This document shows positions 25,340 through 33,663 of a stretch of DNA of 64,000 bases, one piece after another. The notes beneath the pieces were generated by a model. The model ran no database searches, had not been told where the DNA came from, and worked only from the letters and a program-made list of their open reading frames with translations. This DNA is from CADCVW01 sp964251385 (GTDB lineage Bacteria; Pseudomonadota; Alphaproteobacteria; Sphingomonadales; Sphingomonadaceae). Location: NCBI GenBank assembly GCA_964251385.1, contig CAXUJK010000001.1, positions 1,116,001-1,180,000 on the forward strand, written 5' to 3'. Each line of letters opens with the position of its first letter. Within the stretch, counting starts at the first letter, position 1. Position numbers and translations under genes: made by a program.

Positions 25340-26490
25340 TGCGCCCGACGACGATCCTGGCGTTCGCCGCCGCGCTCGGACTCGCCGCCGCCGCGCTTGC
25401 GAACACGCCATCGCCGCAGACCGCACTGCTTCGCGCGCAGGCCGAGGCGCGGGAGGCTCAGTCGAAGGCTCGTGCTCTGGAGGCACGCGCGGAGGCCGCC
25501 ACGACCCGCGTCAACCGCACGCGCGCCGCCTTGTCCGCCGCCGTCGCGCGCATCGCCGCGGCCGAAGCCGGGATCAACGCGGCCGAAGCGCGCGTGCGTA
25601 TCGTCGACGAACGCCGCAGGGCGCAGCGCGTGCGGCTCGCCGCGGAGGAGCGGCCCGCGGTTGCGCTCGTCGCCGGGCTGCAGACGCTGGCGAGACGCCC
25701 GCCCGTGCTCGCCCTCGTGCAGCCCGGGACGCTGCAGGATCTCGTGCACACGCGCGCGCTGCTCGCCGGCACCATGCCCGCGATCGCGGCGCGCACGGCG
25801 GGCATCCGCGCCGAACTCGCGGCCTCCGACCGCATCGAGCGCGACGCGGTGGTTGCGGCCGCGGGTCTCAGGGCCCGCCACGCCGAACTCGACACGCAAC
25901 GCCGCCGCCTCGCCGCGCTTGAGGCGGCAAGCGTCGCCGTCCGCCAGACCTATGTCGACGCCGCGCTCGGCGAAGGCGATCGGGCGCTTGCGCTCGGCGA
26001 GGATGCGCGCGCGATCGTGTCGCAAGGCCGGCAGCGGCGCGACGACGCGGCGATCGCGGCGACGCTGTCTCGATTGCCCGGACCCAGGCTTCGTCCGGGC
26101 TCGCGCATCGGCGCGAAGCGCGGCATCGTGCGGCCCCGCTACCTCATGCCCGTCGAGGGTCGACTGCTGGTGGGCGCGGGCGAAATCTCCGCAGCGGGCG
26201 TGCACGCGCGCGGGCTGACGATGGCCACGGCGGCCTCCGCGCCCGTCGTCGCGCCCGCCGACGGCCGCGTCGTCTACGCCGGTCCGTTCCGCAGCTACGG
26301 CTACATCGCGGTCGTCGATCACGGCGCGGGCTGGACGACGCTGGTCACGGACATGGCCGCAGTCGACGTCGCAGTGGGCGACACGATCGGACGCGGCGAT
26401 CCGCTCGGCCGCACGGCGTCGCGCCGCCCGCAGGTCACGATCGAGCTTCGCCGCGGTGGCCGTCCCGTTCCGATCACGCCTCTTCTCTAA
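25339..26490 (+). CDS. EnvC-like murein hydrolase activator (degenerate LytM)
   Basis: A 383-residue exported protein. A signal (LAFAAALGLAAAALA) precedes a long alanine-rich coiled coil (about 25-240), and residues about 265-380 form an M23/LytM domain (APADGRVVYAGPFRSYGYIAVVDHGAGW in order, motif VVDHG). The final catalytic HxH strand, normally LHFEIRRGG, reads VTIELRRGGRPV, and the first ligand region also lacks the HxxxD pattern, so the domain is probably inactive, as in E. coli EnvC, which activates amidases at division. Order envC-ctpA is widespread in proteobacteria. It begins on the rlmH stop codon. Confidence 0.85.
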   Translation: MRPTTILAFAAALGLAAAALANTPSPQTALLRAQAEAREAQSKARALEARAEAATTRVNRTRAALSAAVARIAAAEAGINAAEARVRIVDERRRAQRVRLAAEERPAVALVAGLQTLARRPPVLALVQPGTLQDLVHTRALLAGTMPAIAARTAGIRAELAASDRIERDAVVAAAGLRARHAELDTQRRRLAALEAASVAVRQTYVDAALGEGDRALALGEDARAIVSQGRQRRDDAAIAATLSRLPGPRLRPGSRIGAKRGIVRPRYLMPVEGRLLVGAGEISAAGVHARGLTMATAASAPVVAPADGRVVYAGPFRSYGYIAVVDHGAGWTTLVTDMAAVDVAVGDTIGRGDPLGRTASRRPQVTIELRRGGRPVPITPLL

Positions 26491-26567
26491 CGTTCATCGG
26501 CGATCTTGGTGCGGATCGATAGATGCACTACATCTCCGTCAATCCATCCGGTCCAAGAGTTCCGCCC

Positions 26568-27881
26568 ATGAACAAGACACTGCTCGGCTCCCTGGCATTC
26601 GCGGGCGGGCTCGCCATCGCGGCGACGACGACCGTGTCGGCACAACAGAAGTCGTCCTACGCCGAACTCGACCAGCTGATGGACGTCTACAACCGGGTGC
26701 GGGCCGACTATGTCGAACAGGTCGACGACAAGGTGCTCGTCAAGGGCGCGATCGACGGCATGCTCGCCGCGCTCGATCCGCATTCGTCCTTCCTCGAAGC
26801 GTCCGACTTCCGCACGCTGCGCACGCAGACCGACGGCAATTACGGCGGCCTGGGCCTCACCGTCACGATGGAGGACGGCGCGGTCAAGGTCATCGCGCCG
26901 ACGGAGGACACGCCCGCCTTCCGCGCGGGGATGAAGGCCAACGACTTCCTCACCCACATCGACGGGAAGCTTCTCTACGGTGGCACGCTCGACGAAGCGG
27001 TCGAGGGCATGCGCGGGGCACCCGGCACCAAGATCACCGTCACCGTTGTCCGCCCGGGCCGCGACAAGCCTTTCGACGTGACGCTCGTGCGCGAGCGGAT
27101 CGAGCTCAAGCCCGTCAAGTGGGAGGTCCGCGACCGCATCGGCATCATCAACATCAACACCTTCTCCGCGCAGACCGCGGCCGCGACGCAAGCGGCGATG
27201 GTCGCGGTCGACAAGGCGGTCGGCGGGCGTCCGCTGGGCTACGTCATCGACCTGCGCTCCAACCCCGGCGGGCTGCTCGACCAGGCGATCGAAGTGTCCG
27301 ACACGTTCCTCGATCGCGGCGAGATCGTGTCCGAACGCGGGCGCAAGAAGGAGGACATCGAACGCTTCTACGCCAAGCCAGGCGATTTTGCGCACGGCCT
27401 GCCCATCGTCGTGCTCGTGGATGCGGGCTCCGCGTCGGCGGCGGAAATCGTCGCGGGGGCGCTCCAAGACCACCGCCGCGCGCTCGTCATGGGCGAGACG
27501 AGCTTCGGCAAGGGTTCGGTCCAGACGCTGCTGCAGTTGTCGGACGAGACCGCGCTGCGCCTGACCACCGCGCGCTACTACACGCCGTCCGGGCGTTCGG
27601 TGCAGGCGGGCGGGATCAAGCCCGACATCGCGGTGCCGCAGCTGACCGATCCCGACTACAAGACCCGGCCGCGCCTGCGCGAGGCCGATCTGCGCCGCGC
27701 GCTGCTTCGCGAGTCAAAGGTGACGGACGAAGTGCTCGAGGACGACAGCAAGCCCGACCCACGCTTCGCCGCGACCGCGGCGGAGCTGGAGAAGGCCGGT
27801 GTCAAGGATTACCAACTGGATTACGCGCTCAAGACGCTGAAGCGGCTCGCGGTGCCCCCGGTGCGCACGGCGTTGAACTAA
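26568..27881 (+). CDS. ctpA: S41-family carboxy-terminal processing protease
   Basis: Periplasmic tail-specific serine protease. The 437-residue product has a signal peptide (SLAFAGGLAIAATTTVSAQ), an N-terminal cap, a PDZ domain at about 85-165 (GLGLTVTMEDGAVKVIAPTE; GMKANDFLTHIDGK) and the S41 core with catalytic serine in DAGSASAAEIVAGAL and lysine in TSFGKGSVQT. The Ser/Lys dyad is complete. Substrates may include lipoproteins or murein hydrolases; adjacency to the EnvC-like gene suggests an envelope-division role. The ATG at 26568 matches the signal peptide. Confidence 0.94.
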   Translation: MNKTLLGSLAFAGGLAIAATTTVSAQQKSSYAELDQLMDVYNRVRADYVEQVDDKVLVKGAIDGMLAALDPHSSFLEASDFRTLRTQTDGNYGGLGLTVTMEDGAVKVIAPTEDTPAFRAGMKANDFLTHIDGKLLYGGTLDEAVEGMRGAPGTKITVTVVRPGRDKPFDVTLVRERIELKPVKWEVRDRIGIININTFSAQTAAATQAAMVAVDKAVGGRPLGYVIDLRSNPGGLLDQAIEVSDTFLDRGEIVSERGRKKEDIERFYAKPGDFAHGLPIVVLVDAGSASAAEIVAGALQDHRRALVMGETSFGKGSVQTLLQLSDETALRLTTARYYTPSGRSVQAGGIKPDIAVPQLTDPDYKTRPRLREADLRRALLRESKVTDEVLEDDSKPDPRFAATAAELEKAGVKDYQLDYALKTLKRLAVPPVRTALN

Positions 27882-27897
27882 AGGCTCGGGCGGGGCC

Positions 27898-28413
27898 GTG
27901 TCGACGACGGTGCAGGACATCGGAACTAGGACCGCACCCGTCGCGGTCGGTGATGCCTTGTCGCGAGCGCGCCTCCTCGCCTTCCTCGTCCCCGCCGGTC
28001 TCCTCGTCGGCGCGCTTGGCTCGCAATATCTCGGCGGACTCGTTCCCTGCGAGATGTGCCACTGGCAGCGCTGGCCGCATTATGCCGCCGTCGCACTGGC
28101 GCTGGCCGCGTATGCGTACAAACCCGCAGTCCGGACGCTCGTCGTCCTGGCCGCGCTCGCCATCGCCGCATCGGGGGCGATCGGCATCTATCACGCGGGC
28201 GTCGAGTACGGAATCCTGCCTGCCGTCACCGCCTGCGCCGCGCCGCTCAGCACCGGCTCCACCGCCCAAGCTCTGAAAGCGATCATGGCCACCCCGCTCG
28301 TGCGCTGCGATCAGGCGCAGTTCACTTTTGGAGGTGTCTCCATGGCGGGATGGAACGCGATCATCTCGCTCGGGTCGGCAACGCTGATCCTGTGGCTGGC
28401 GCGCCGCCGATGA
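27898..28413 (+). CDS. dsbB: Disulfide bond formation protein DsbB family
   Basis: Four-TM inner-membrane quinone oxidoreductase that reoxidises DsbA-type proteins. The 171-residue product contains the redox pair C51-x2-C54 (PCEMCHWQRWPHY), the second periplasmic loop with cysteines (VTACAAPLST and LVRCDQ), and hydrophobic helices at roughly 25-45, 60-80, 85-105 and 145-168. The pair CEMC plus QRWPHY is typical of alphaproteobacterial DsbB. GTG start, 16 bases after ctpA; it overlaps coq7 as ATGA. A DsbA-like lipoprotein is encoded at 38388. Confidence 0.9.
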   Translation: MSTTVQDIGTRTAPVAVGDALSRARLLAFLVPAGLLVGALGSQYLGGLVPCEMCHWQRWPHYAAVALALAAYAYKPAVRTLVVLAALAIAASGAIGIYHAGVEYGILPAVTACAAPLSTGSTAQALKAIMATPLVRCDQAQFTFGGVSMAGWNAIISLGSATLILWLARRR

Positions 28414-28940
28414 CCAAACCCGGCGACCGCGCGGCCAACGTCGCTTCGATGATCCGCGTCGACCATGCGGGCGAGTATGGCGCGACGCGCATCTACGCGG
28501 GCCAGCTTGCGGTGTTGGGCACGCAGTCCCCCGCCGGCCGCGCGGTCGTCCACATGGCCAGTCAGGAAGCCGAACACCTCAAGCATTTCGAAGGCATGCT
28601 GCGGTCGCGCCGCGTCCGTCCGACGCTGCTCCACCCCGTGTGGAACGTCGCCGGCTTCGCGCTGGGCGCGGTCACCGCCTTCATCGGTCCGCGCGCGGCG
28701 ATGGCGTGCACCGCCGCGGTCGAGACGGAGATCGACCTGCACTACGAAGAGCAGCGCCGCGAGCTTGGCACGCAAGAGCCTGAACTCGCCGCGACGATCG
28801 AGCGTTTTCAGGCTGAAGAGTTGGAGCACAAGGAGACCGCGATCGGCCACGGCGCGGAACAGCAACTCGGCTACCCGCTCATGTCGTTCCTCATCCGCGC
28901 CGGATGCCGCGCCGCCATCGCCCTCTCCAAGCGTGTATAG
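28410..28940 (+). CDS. coq7: Demethoxyubiquinone hydroxylase Coq7/UbiF-type
   Basis: Di-iron monooxygenase that adds the C6 hydroxyl in ubiquinone synthesis, acting at the inner membrane. The 176-residue protein has the two Coq7 repeats with diiron ligands: RVDHAGEYGATRIYAGQ, MASQEAEHLKHFEGML, VETEIDLHYEEQRREL and EELEHKETAIGHGAEQQ. Central hydrophobic GFALGAVTAFIGPRAAMA provides membrane contact. It follows dsbB with a four-base overlap. Together with ubiG at 641 it shows an aerobic ubiquinone pathway. Confidence 0.95.
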   Translation: MTKPGDRAANVASMIRVDHAGEYGATRIYAGQLAVLGTQSPAGRAVVHMASQEAEHLKHFEGMLRSRRVRPTLLHPVWNVAGFALGAVTAFIGPRAAMACTAAVETEIDLHYEEQRRELGTQEPELAATIERFQAEELEHKETAIGHGAEQQLGYPLMSFLIRAGCRAAIALSKRV

Positions 28941-28957
28941 GGTCGAAGCGCATATGA

Positions 28958-28983
28958 GGAACCGGGGCATCACCCCGCCCGTT
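28958..28983 (+). promoter_or_regulatory. EcfG-type general stress promoter
   Basis: GGAAC at 28958-28962 and CGTT at 28980-28983 are separated by exactly 17 bases, an exact match to the alphaproteobacterial EcfG (PhyR/NepR-controlled sigma factor) consensus. It lies 24 bases before the ATG of the small exported protein, leaving a short leader with the CAAGGAG ribosome site. The sequence match is direct; control by EcfG is inference. Confidence 0.65.
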
Positions 28984-29006
28984 TGGTTCTTCTCAAGGAG
29001 ATCGTC

Positions 29007-29390
29007 ATGATCGTTCGCACGGCCCTGCTCGCCCTCGCCGCCACGATCGGGTTCGGCATACCCGCGCAAGCGCAGTATCGCGAGCGCGTTGTGGAGGTGT
29101 TCGGTCAGGACAAGTGCCCCGAACCACGCGGCGGCGAGATCGTCGTTTGCAAGCGCGTCGGCGAGTCCGAGCGCTTCCGCATTCCCACGGAGTTCCGCGA
29201 GCCCGCCGCCGCCGACCGCGAAAGCCAGGAGTCGCGCGTCGACCAGATGGTCGCGCTCGGGCGCTCGGGTCCGGGCAGCTGCTCGAACCAGGGACCGGGC
29301 GGCTTCACCGGCTGCTTCCAGCAGCAGGTCGAGGCCAACCGCAACGAACGCCGCGCCGTCAACCGCGCCCGTCAGGAAGAGCCGCGCTAG
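29007..29390 (+). CDS. Small exported protein, probable EcfG regulon member
   Basis: A 127-residue protein with a signal peptide (ALLALAATIGFGIPAQAQ). The mature part has the motif CPEPRGGEIVVCKRVGESER followed by FRIPTEFREP, which I know as a recurrent pattern in unnamed alphaproteobacterial exported proteins, and later two cysteines (PGSCSN, GCFQQQ). Four cysteines suggest two disulfides. CAAGGAG precedes the ATG. The upstream EcfG promoter suggests stress induction. It converges with the DUF885 gene, the stops overlapping by four bases. Function unknown. Confidence 0.8.
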   Translation: MIVRTALLALAATIGFGIPAQAQYRERVVEVFGQDKCPEPRGGEIVVCKRVGESERFRIPTEFREPAAADRESQESRVDQMVALGRSGPGSCSNQGPGGFTGCFQQQVEANRNERRAVNRARQEEPR

Positions 29391-31141
29391 AGCTCCTTAC
29401 CGGTCTGCTTCTCCGAAGCAATCCAGCCTACGATCTGCGCCTCGAGAACATCCAAAGGCAGCGGGCCCTGCTCCAGCACAGCATCGTGAAACCGGCGCAG
29501 GTCGAAGCGTGCGCCAAGTTCCCGCTCCGCCCGCGCCCGCAGCTCCCGAATCTTGAGCTCGCCGATCTTGTAGGCCAACGCCTGGCCCGGCCAGCTGATG
29601 TACCGATTGACCTCGGCATCGATGTTCGCGGCGCTGAGCGCGGTGTTGTCGGTCATGAACGCGACCGCGCGCTCCTTCGTCCAACCCTTCTCGTGTAGCC
29701 CCGTGTCGACCACAAGCCGCGTCGCGCGCCACATTTCGTACGACAGCCGCCCCATGTCCTTCTCGGGCGTGTCGTAAAGCCCCATCTCGATCCCGAGCCG
29801 TTCGGAATACAGACCCCATCCTTCGACGAAAGCGGTGAAGCTTGCCGCGTGCTTGCGGAAATCAGGCAGGTCCAGTTCCTGCTGCAACGCTATCTGATGG
29901 TGATGCCCCGGCACCGCCTCGTGCACCGTTAAGGCGGGCAGCTCCCACAGCGGCCGCTGCGACAGTTTCGACGTGTTGACGTAATAAGTTCCGGACAAGC
30001 CACTCTCCGGCGAACCCTGGCTGTAATAAGCCGTCGTCGTGCCTTCCGCGATCTCGGCCGGGATCGCGCGGATGCCGTAGGGCAGCCGCGGCAGTCGTCC
30101 GAACAGGCCCGGCATCTTGCCGTCGATCGTCTTCGCCGTTGCCGCCGCCGCGCTCAGCAGCTGCTCGGGCGTGGTCGCGTAATATTTCGGGTCGGTGCGC
30201 AGCTTGACGATGAACGCCGCGCGGGACGGATACCCGGCCTTGGTGGCCACCGCATCCATCTCGGCCCGGATGCGCGCCACTTCGCGCAAACCCAACTGGT
30301 GGATCGCGTCCGGAGTCATGTTCGTCGTCGTCATCACCCGCGCTCGGTACGCGTACCAAGCGCGGCCGTCGGGTAGCGCGGACGCGCCCACCGTCTGCCG
30401 GCACTTGGGCGCATAATCCTTTGCGTAGTAGTCCGCGAACAGACGGTACTCCGGGTTGATCGTGTCCGTAATCAGCGTCTTCGCACGCGCCTGCATCTGC
30501 CCCCACTCGGCCGCGTTCGCATCGTTCGGCCGCGTTTCGAGGAACGGTGCGTAGAAGCGCGACTTGGCCGGATCGGCCACGATAACTCCCTCGATCGATC
30601 TGGAGACATTCCCCAGCACCACGCAAGGCTGCGTATACCCCCGCGTCACCGCTCCCCGCGTCACCGCGATCGCCGCGCGGTTGTAGGCCGGGTACTTGGC
30701 CAGCCGCGCCAGATAGCTGTCGAAGTCCGCCCTGGCGCGGAAAGGCAGCCCGTCCGCCATGCCGACAAAATCCTGATGCCACCCCGAATATGTCGTGAAC
30801 AGCATCGCCCGCGCGCCGAAACGGTTCGCCTCCGCCTGTTCGTTCAGCATGCGCAGCAGGATCGCCTTGTCGACGCGCTCGGCCGGCGTCAGTCCCGCAT
30901 CGGAAATGATGCGGAGGCGATCGGCGAGGCCAGTTGCCTCCGACGCCAGCGCGTCCTGCCGTTCCAGGCTCGGGTCGCCGATCTCCGCATCGTACGTTCG
31001 CACGCCGAGCGTGGTCGCCTGAACCGGGTTGTTCTTCAGATGCCAGGCCCAATGCGCGTCGATCACGCCCCGCAGATCGTCCGCCGGCGTGGCGAAGGCG
31101 GGTGCGGCGACGCCGAGCAGCAACAGCATCAGGCGCTTCAT
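29387..31141 (-). CDS. DUF885 family exported peptidase-like protein
   Basis: DUF885 proteins are predicted zinc metallopeptidases distantly related to M32/M3 enzymes. The 584-residue product has a signal (LMLLLLGVAAPAFA), conserved LGVRTYDAEIGDPSLE, and the metal-site motif LTVHEAVPGHHHQIALQQE in the C-terminal third, with FVEGWGLYSERLGIEMGLY supplying the downstream glutamate. The C-terminal motif ISWPGQALAYKIGELKI is also typical. All putative zinc ligands (HEAVPGHH, E in EGW) are intact. Substrate unknown; periplasmic location inferred. Confidence 0.9.
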   Translation of the reverse strand: MKRLMLLLLGVAAPAFATPADDLRGVIDAHWAWHLKNNPVQATTLGVRTYDAEIGDPSLERQDALASEATGLADRLRIISDAGLTPAERVDKAILLRMLNEQAEANRFGARAMLFTTYSGWHQDFVGMADGLPFRARADFDSYLARLAKYPAYNRAAIAVTRGAVTRGYTQPCVVLGNVSRSIEGVIVADPAKSRFYAPFLETRPNDANAAEWGQMQARAKTLITDTINPEYRLFADYYAKDYAPKCRQTVGASALPDGRAWYAYRARVMTTTNMTPDAIHQLGLREVARIRAEMDAVATKAGYPSRAAFIVKLRTDPKYYATTPEQLLSAAAATAKTIDGKMPGLFGRLPRLPYGIRAIPAEIAEGTTTAYYSQGSPESGLSGTYYVNTSKLSQRPLWELPALTVHEAVPGHHHQIALQQELDLPDFRKHAASFTAFVEGWGLYSERLGIEMGLYDTPEKDMGRLSYEMWRATRLVVDTGLHEKGWTKERAVAFMTDNTALSAANIDAEVNRYISWPGQALAYKIGELKIRELRARAERELGARFDLRRFHDAVLEQGPLPLDVLEAQIVGWIASEKQTGKEL

Positions 31142-31283
31142 CGATCCGGCTCCCGTTCCCGACCCGCGCGATGCTAAGGCCGACGTCCCGCTTGCGCTAT
31201 CCGAACTCGATCGCACGATCCCCGTTCGCCAAACCTTTACCAAGCAAGCTTAAATGCTTCCCCCCGGATAGGAGACCCCACAC

Positions 31284-32375
31284 TTGCGATCGTCGAGCGG
31301 CCAGCACTACGAAGCGCTCGACCACGTCCGCGCGCTCGCCGCGTTCATGGTCGTCACGTGGCATTTCACGCACGACGTGGTCGGCTACCCTGTTCCCTTC
31401 AACACCGCGCCGTGGCTGGGCCTGCTTGACGAAGGCCATGCCGGCGTCGCCTTGTTCATGACGCTCAGCGGCTACCTTTTCGCCAAGCTGCTCGACGGTC
31501 GCCACATCGCCTGGGGGCCGTTCCTGTGGAACCGCTTTCTCCGGCTCGCACCCTTGTTGGCGCTCGTGGTCGTGCTGGTCGGCATCTACCGTTCGCCGCA
31601 CGATCTCGGCGGCTTCCTGGCGGGCATGTCGTGGGGGCTCGTGCACCCCATCCTGCCCAGCGGCGGATGGTCGATCACCGTTGAGCTTCACTTCTACCTC
31701 TTGCTGCCCTCGATCCTTGCATCCGCGAGGGATTCGCGCTGGGCGGTGCCGATCTTCATCGCCTTCGCCCTCGCCTTGCGAGTCGCGCTGGCTGCTTTGG
31801 ACGTGGACGTGCGGCATTTCGCCTACTTCACGATCATCGGGCGCATCGACCAGTTCCTGTTCGGCATCCTGTGCTTCCGCTACCGCGGCGCGATCGACGG
31901 CCCCACCGCGCTCGCGGCGCTGGCCGGGCTCTGCGGCTTTTATGCCTGGTTCGATGCGGCCGGCGGCTTTCATGGACCGCTGTCGACGGGCTTTATCTGG
32001 GCTTTCATTCCTACGATCGAAGGCCTGGGTTTCGGCATCCTGATCGCCCGCTACGATGCACGCCCGTTGCGCTCCACGCTGCCGGGCATGAGGTTCGTTC
32101 GGATGGCGGGCGAATACAGCTACTCGGTCTACCTGCTTCACGGCTTCTTCGTGTTCACCACGGTGTCGTTCGTCCACGAACACGTCATGAATATTTCGAA
32201 CTTCCACATCGCCTTGCCTTGGGCGCTGCTGTTCTTCGCAGGAATGGTCGCCCTTGGCCGCCTTAGCTTCCGCTGGATCGAGGAACCGTTCCTTCGTTAC
32301 CGTCGCAACTACCTACGCCAGGTCGTTTCGCAAGCCGTTCCCGTCAGGCGCGACACGCACCGCCGGGCGTTCTGA
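31284..32375 (+). CDS. Acyltransferase 3 (OafA/YrhL) family membrane protein
   Basis: Integral membrane O-acyltransferase modifying surface glycans or lipids. The 363-residue protein has about ten hydrophobic segments and the family markers LDHVRALAAFMVVTWHF (conserved R and H), EGHAGVALFMTLSGYLFA, NRFLRLAPLL, WSITVELHFYLLLP and the late YSYSVYLLHGFF. TTG start at 31284, with ATAGGAGACC upstream. The C-terminal tail is basic and arginine-rich. It stands alone, so the acceptor cannot be deduced. Confidence 0.9.
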   Translation: MRSSSGQHYEALDHVRALAAFMVVTWHFTHDVVGYPVPFNTAPWLGLLDEGHAGVALFMTLSGYLFAKLLDGRHIAWGPFLWNRFLRLAPLLALVVVLVGIYRSPHDLGGFLAGMSWGLVHPILPSGGWSITVELHFYLLLPSILASARDSRWAVPIFIAFALALRVALAALDVDVRHFAYFTIIGRIDQFLFGILCFRYRGAIDGPTALAALAGLCGFYAWFDAAGGFHGPLSTGFIWAFIPTIEGLGFGILIARYDARPLRSTLPGMRFVRMAGEYSYSVYLLHGFFVFTTVSFVHEHVMNISNFHIALPWALLFFAGMVALGRLSFRWIEEPFLRYRRNYLRQVVSQAVPVRRDTHRRAF

Positions 32376-32412
32376 CCTCGACATCGTGGCCCCGAGAACA
32401 TAGAAGCAACGC

Positions 32413-33663
32413 ATGGCGCAGTTGGACACCCGCGAAAAGCTCGCCATCCTCGCCGATGCGGCCAAATACGACGCGTCCTGCGCGTCGTCGGGCACCGCAA
32501 AGCGCTCCTCGCTCGGCACGGAGAAGGGCATCGGGTCGACCGAAGGCATGGGCATATGCCACGCCTACGCGCCCGACGGCCGGTGTATTTCGCTGCTGAA
32601 AATCCTGCTGACGAACAGCTGCATCTTTGACTGCCACTACTGCATCAACCGCAAGTCGTCGAATGTCCGCCGCGCGCGTTTCACGGCTGACGAAGTCGTG
32701 CAACTCACGCTCAGCTTCTACCGGCGCAACTATATCGAGGGCCTGTTCCTCTCGTCCGGCATCATCAAGAGTTCCAACTACACGATGGAGCAGATGGTCG
32801 AAGTCGCCCGCTCTCTACGCGAGGACCACGATTTTCGCGGGTACATCCACCTCAAGACGATCCCCGACGCCGACCCCGAACTCGTCCGCCAGGCGGGGCT
32901 GCACGCGGACCGCATGTCGATCAACGTCGAACTGCCGACGGTCGGCGGCTTGCAACGCCTCGCGCCCGAAAAGGACGGGGCGCGGATCGAGACCGCGATG
33001 TCCGAGGTCAAGGACGGTATCGCCGACAACAAGGATTCGCGGAAGAAGCACAAGAGTGCGCCCCGCTTCGCGCCCGCGGGCCAATCGACGCAGATGATCG
33101 TGGGCGCGGACGCGGCCAACGACGGCGACATCGTCCTGCGCGCATCGACGCTCTACGATCGCTTCGACCTGCGCCGCGTCTACTATTCCGCGTTCAGCCC
33201 GATCCCCGACGCGTCCGCGATCCTGCCGCTGCAGCGCCCGCCGCTGATGCGCGAACACCGCCTGTACCAATCCGATTGGCTGATGCGCTTCTACGGGTTC
33301 AAGCCCCAGGAGGTCGTTGACACGACCGACGCGACCACGGGCATGCTCGCCCTCGACATCGACCCTAAGCTAGCATGGGCGCTGAAATTCCGCGACAGCT
33401 TTCCGGTCGACGTCAACCGCGCCCCGCGCGAGTCGCTGCTCCGCGTCCCCGGCCTGGGCGTCAAGGCGGTCGACGGCATCATCGCCTCGCGCAAATGGCG
33501 CCGCCTTCGCCTGGAGGACGTGGCCCGACTTACCGTGTCGGTGGCGAAGGTCCGCCCGTTCATTTCTTGCGATGGCTGGGCACCCGTGGCGCTCACCGAC
33601 AAGCTGGACCTGAAGACGGTGATCGCACCCAAGGTCGAGCAGATGGAACTGTTCGCCGCCTAG
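32413..33663 (+). CDS. Putative DNA modification/repair radical SAM protein
   Basis: A 416-residue radical SAM enzyme of the group known by name as linked to uracil-DNA glycosylase-like genes (TIGR03916-type). The cluster-binding CX3CX2C is C70, C74, C77 in NSCIFDCHYC. Distinct features are the N-terminal EGMGICHAYAPDGRCISLLK, GLFLSSGI, HLKTIP, SINVELPT, and QMIVGAD, and a C-terminal helix-hairpin-helix DNA-binding region at about 336-365 (LLRVPGLGVKAVDGIIASRK). Its usual partner is the gene at 34739. The reaction is unknown. Stop overlaps the convergent MBL gene by four bases. Confidence 0.92.
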   Translation: MAQLDTREKLAILADAAKYDASCASSGTAKRSSLGTEKGIGSTEGMGICHAYAPDGRCISLLKILLTNSCIFDCHYCINRKSSNVRRARFTADEVVQLTLSFYRRNYIEGLFLSSGIIKSSNYTMEQMVEVARSLREDHDFRGYIHLKTIPDADPELVRQAGLHADRMSINVELPTVGGLQRLAPEKDGARIETAMSEVKDGIADNKDSRKKHKSAPRFAPAGQSTQMIVGADAANDGDIVLRASTLYDRFDLRRVYYSAFSPIPDASAILPLQRPPLMREHRLYQSDWLMRFYGFKPQEVVDTTDATTGMLALDIDPKLAWALKFRDSFPVDVNRAPRESLLRVPGLGVKAVDGIIASRKWRRLRLEDVARLTVSVAKVRPFISCDGWAPVALTDKLDLKTVIAPKVEQMELFAA

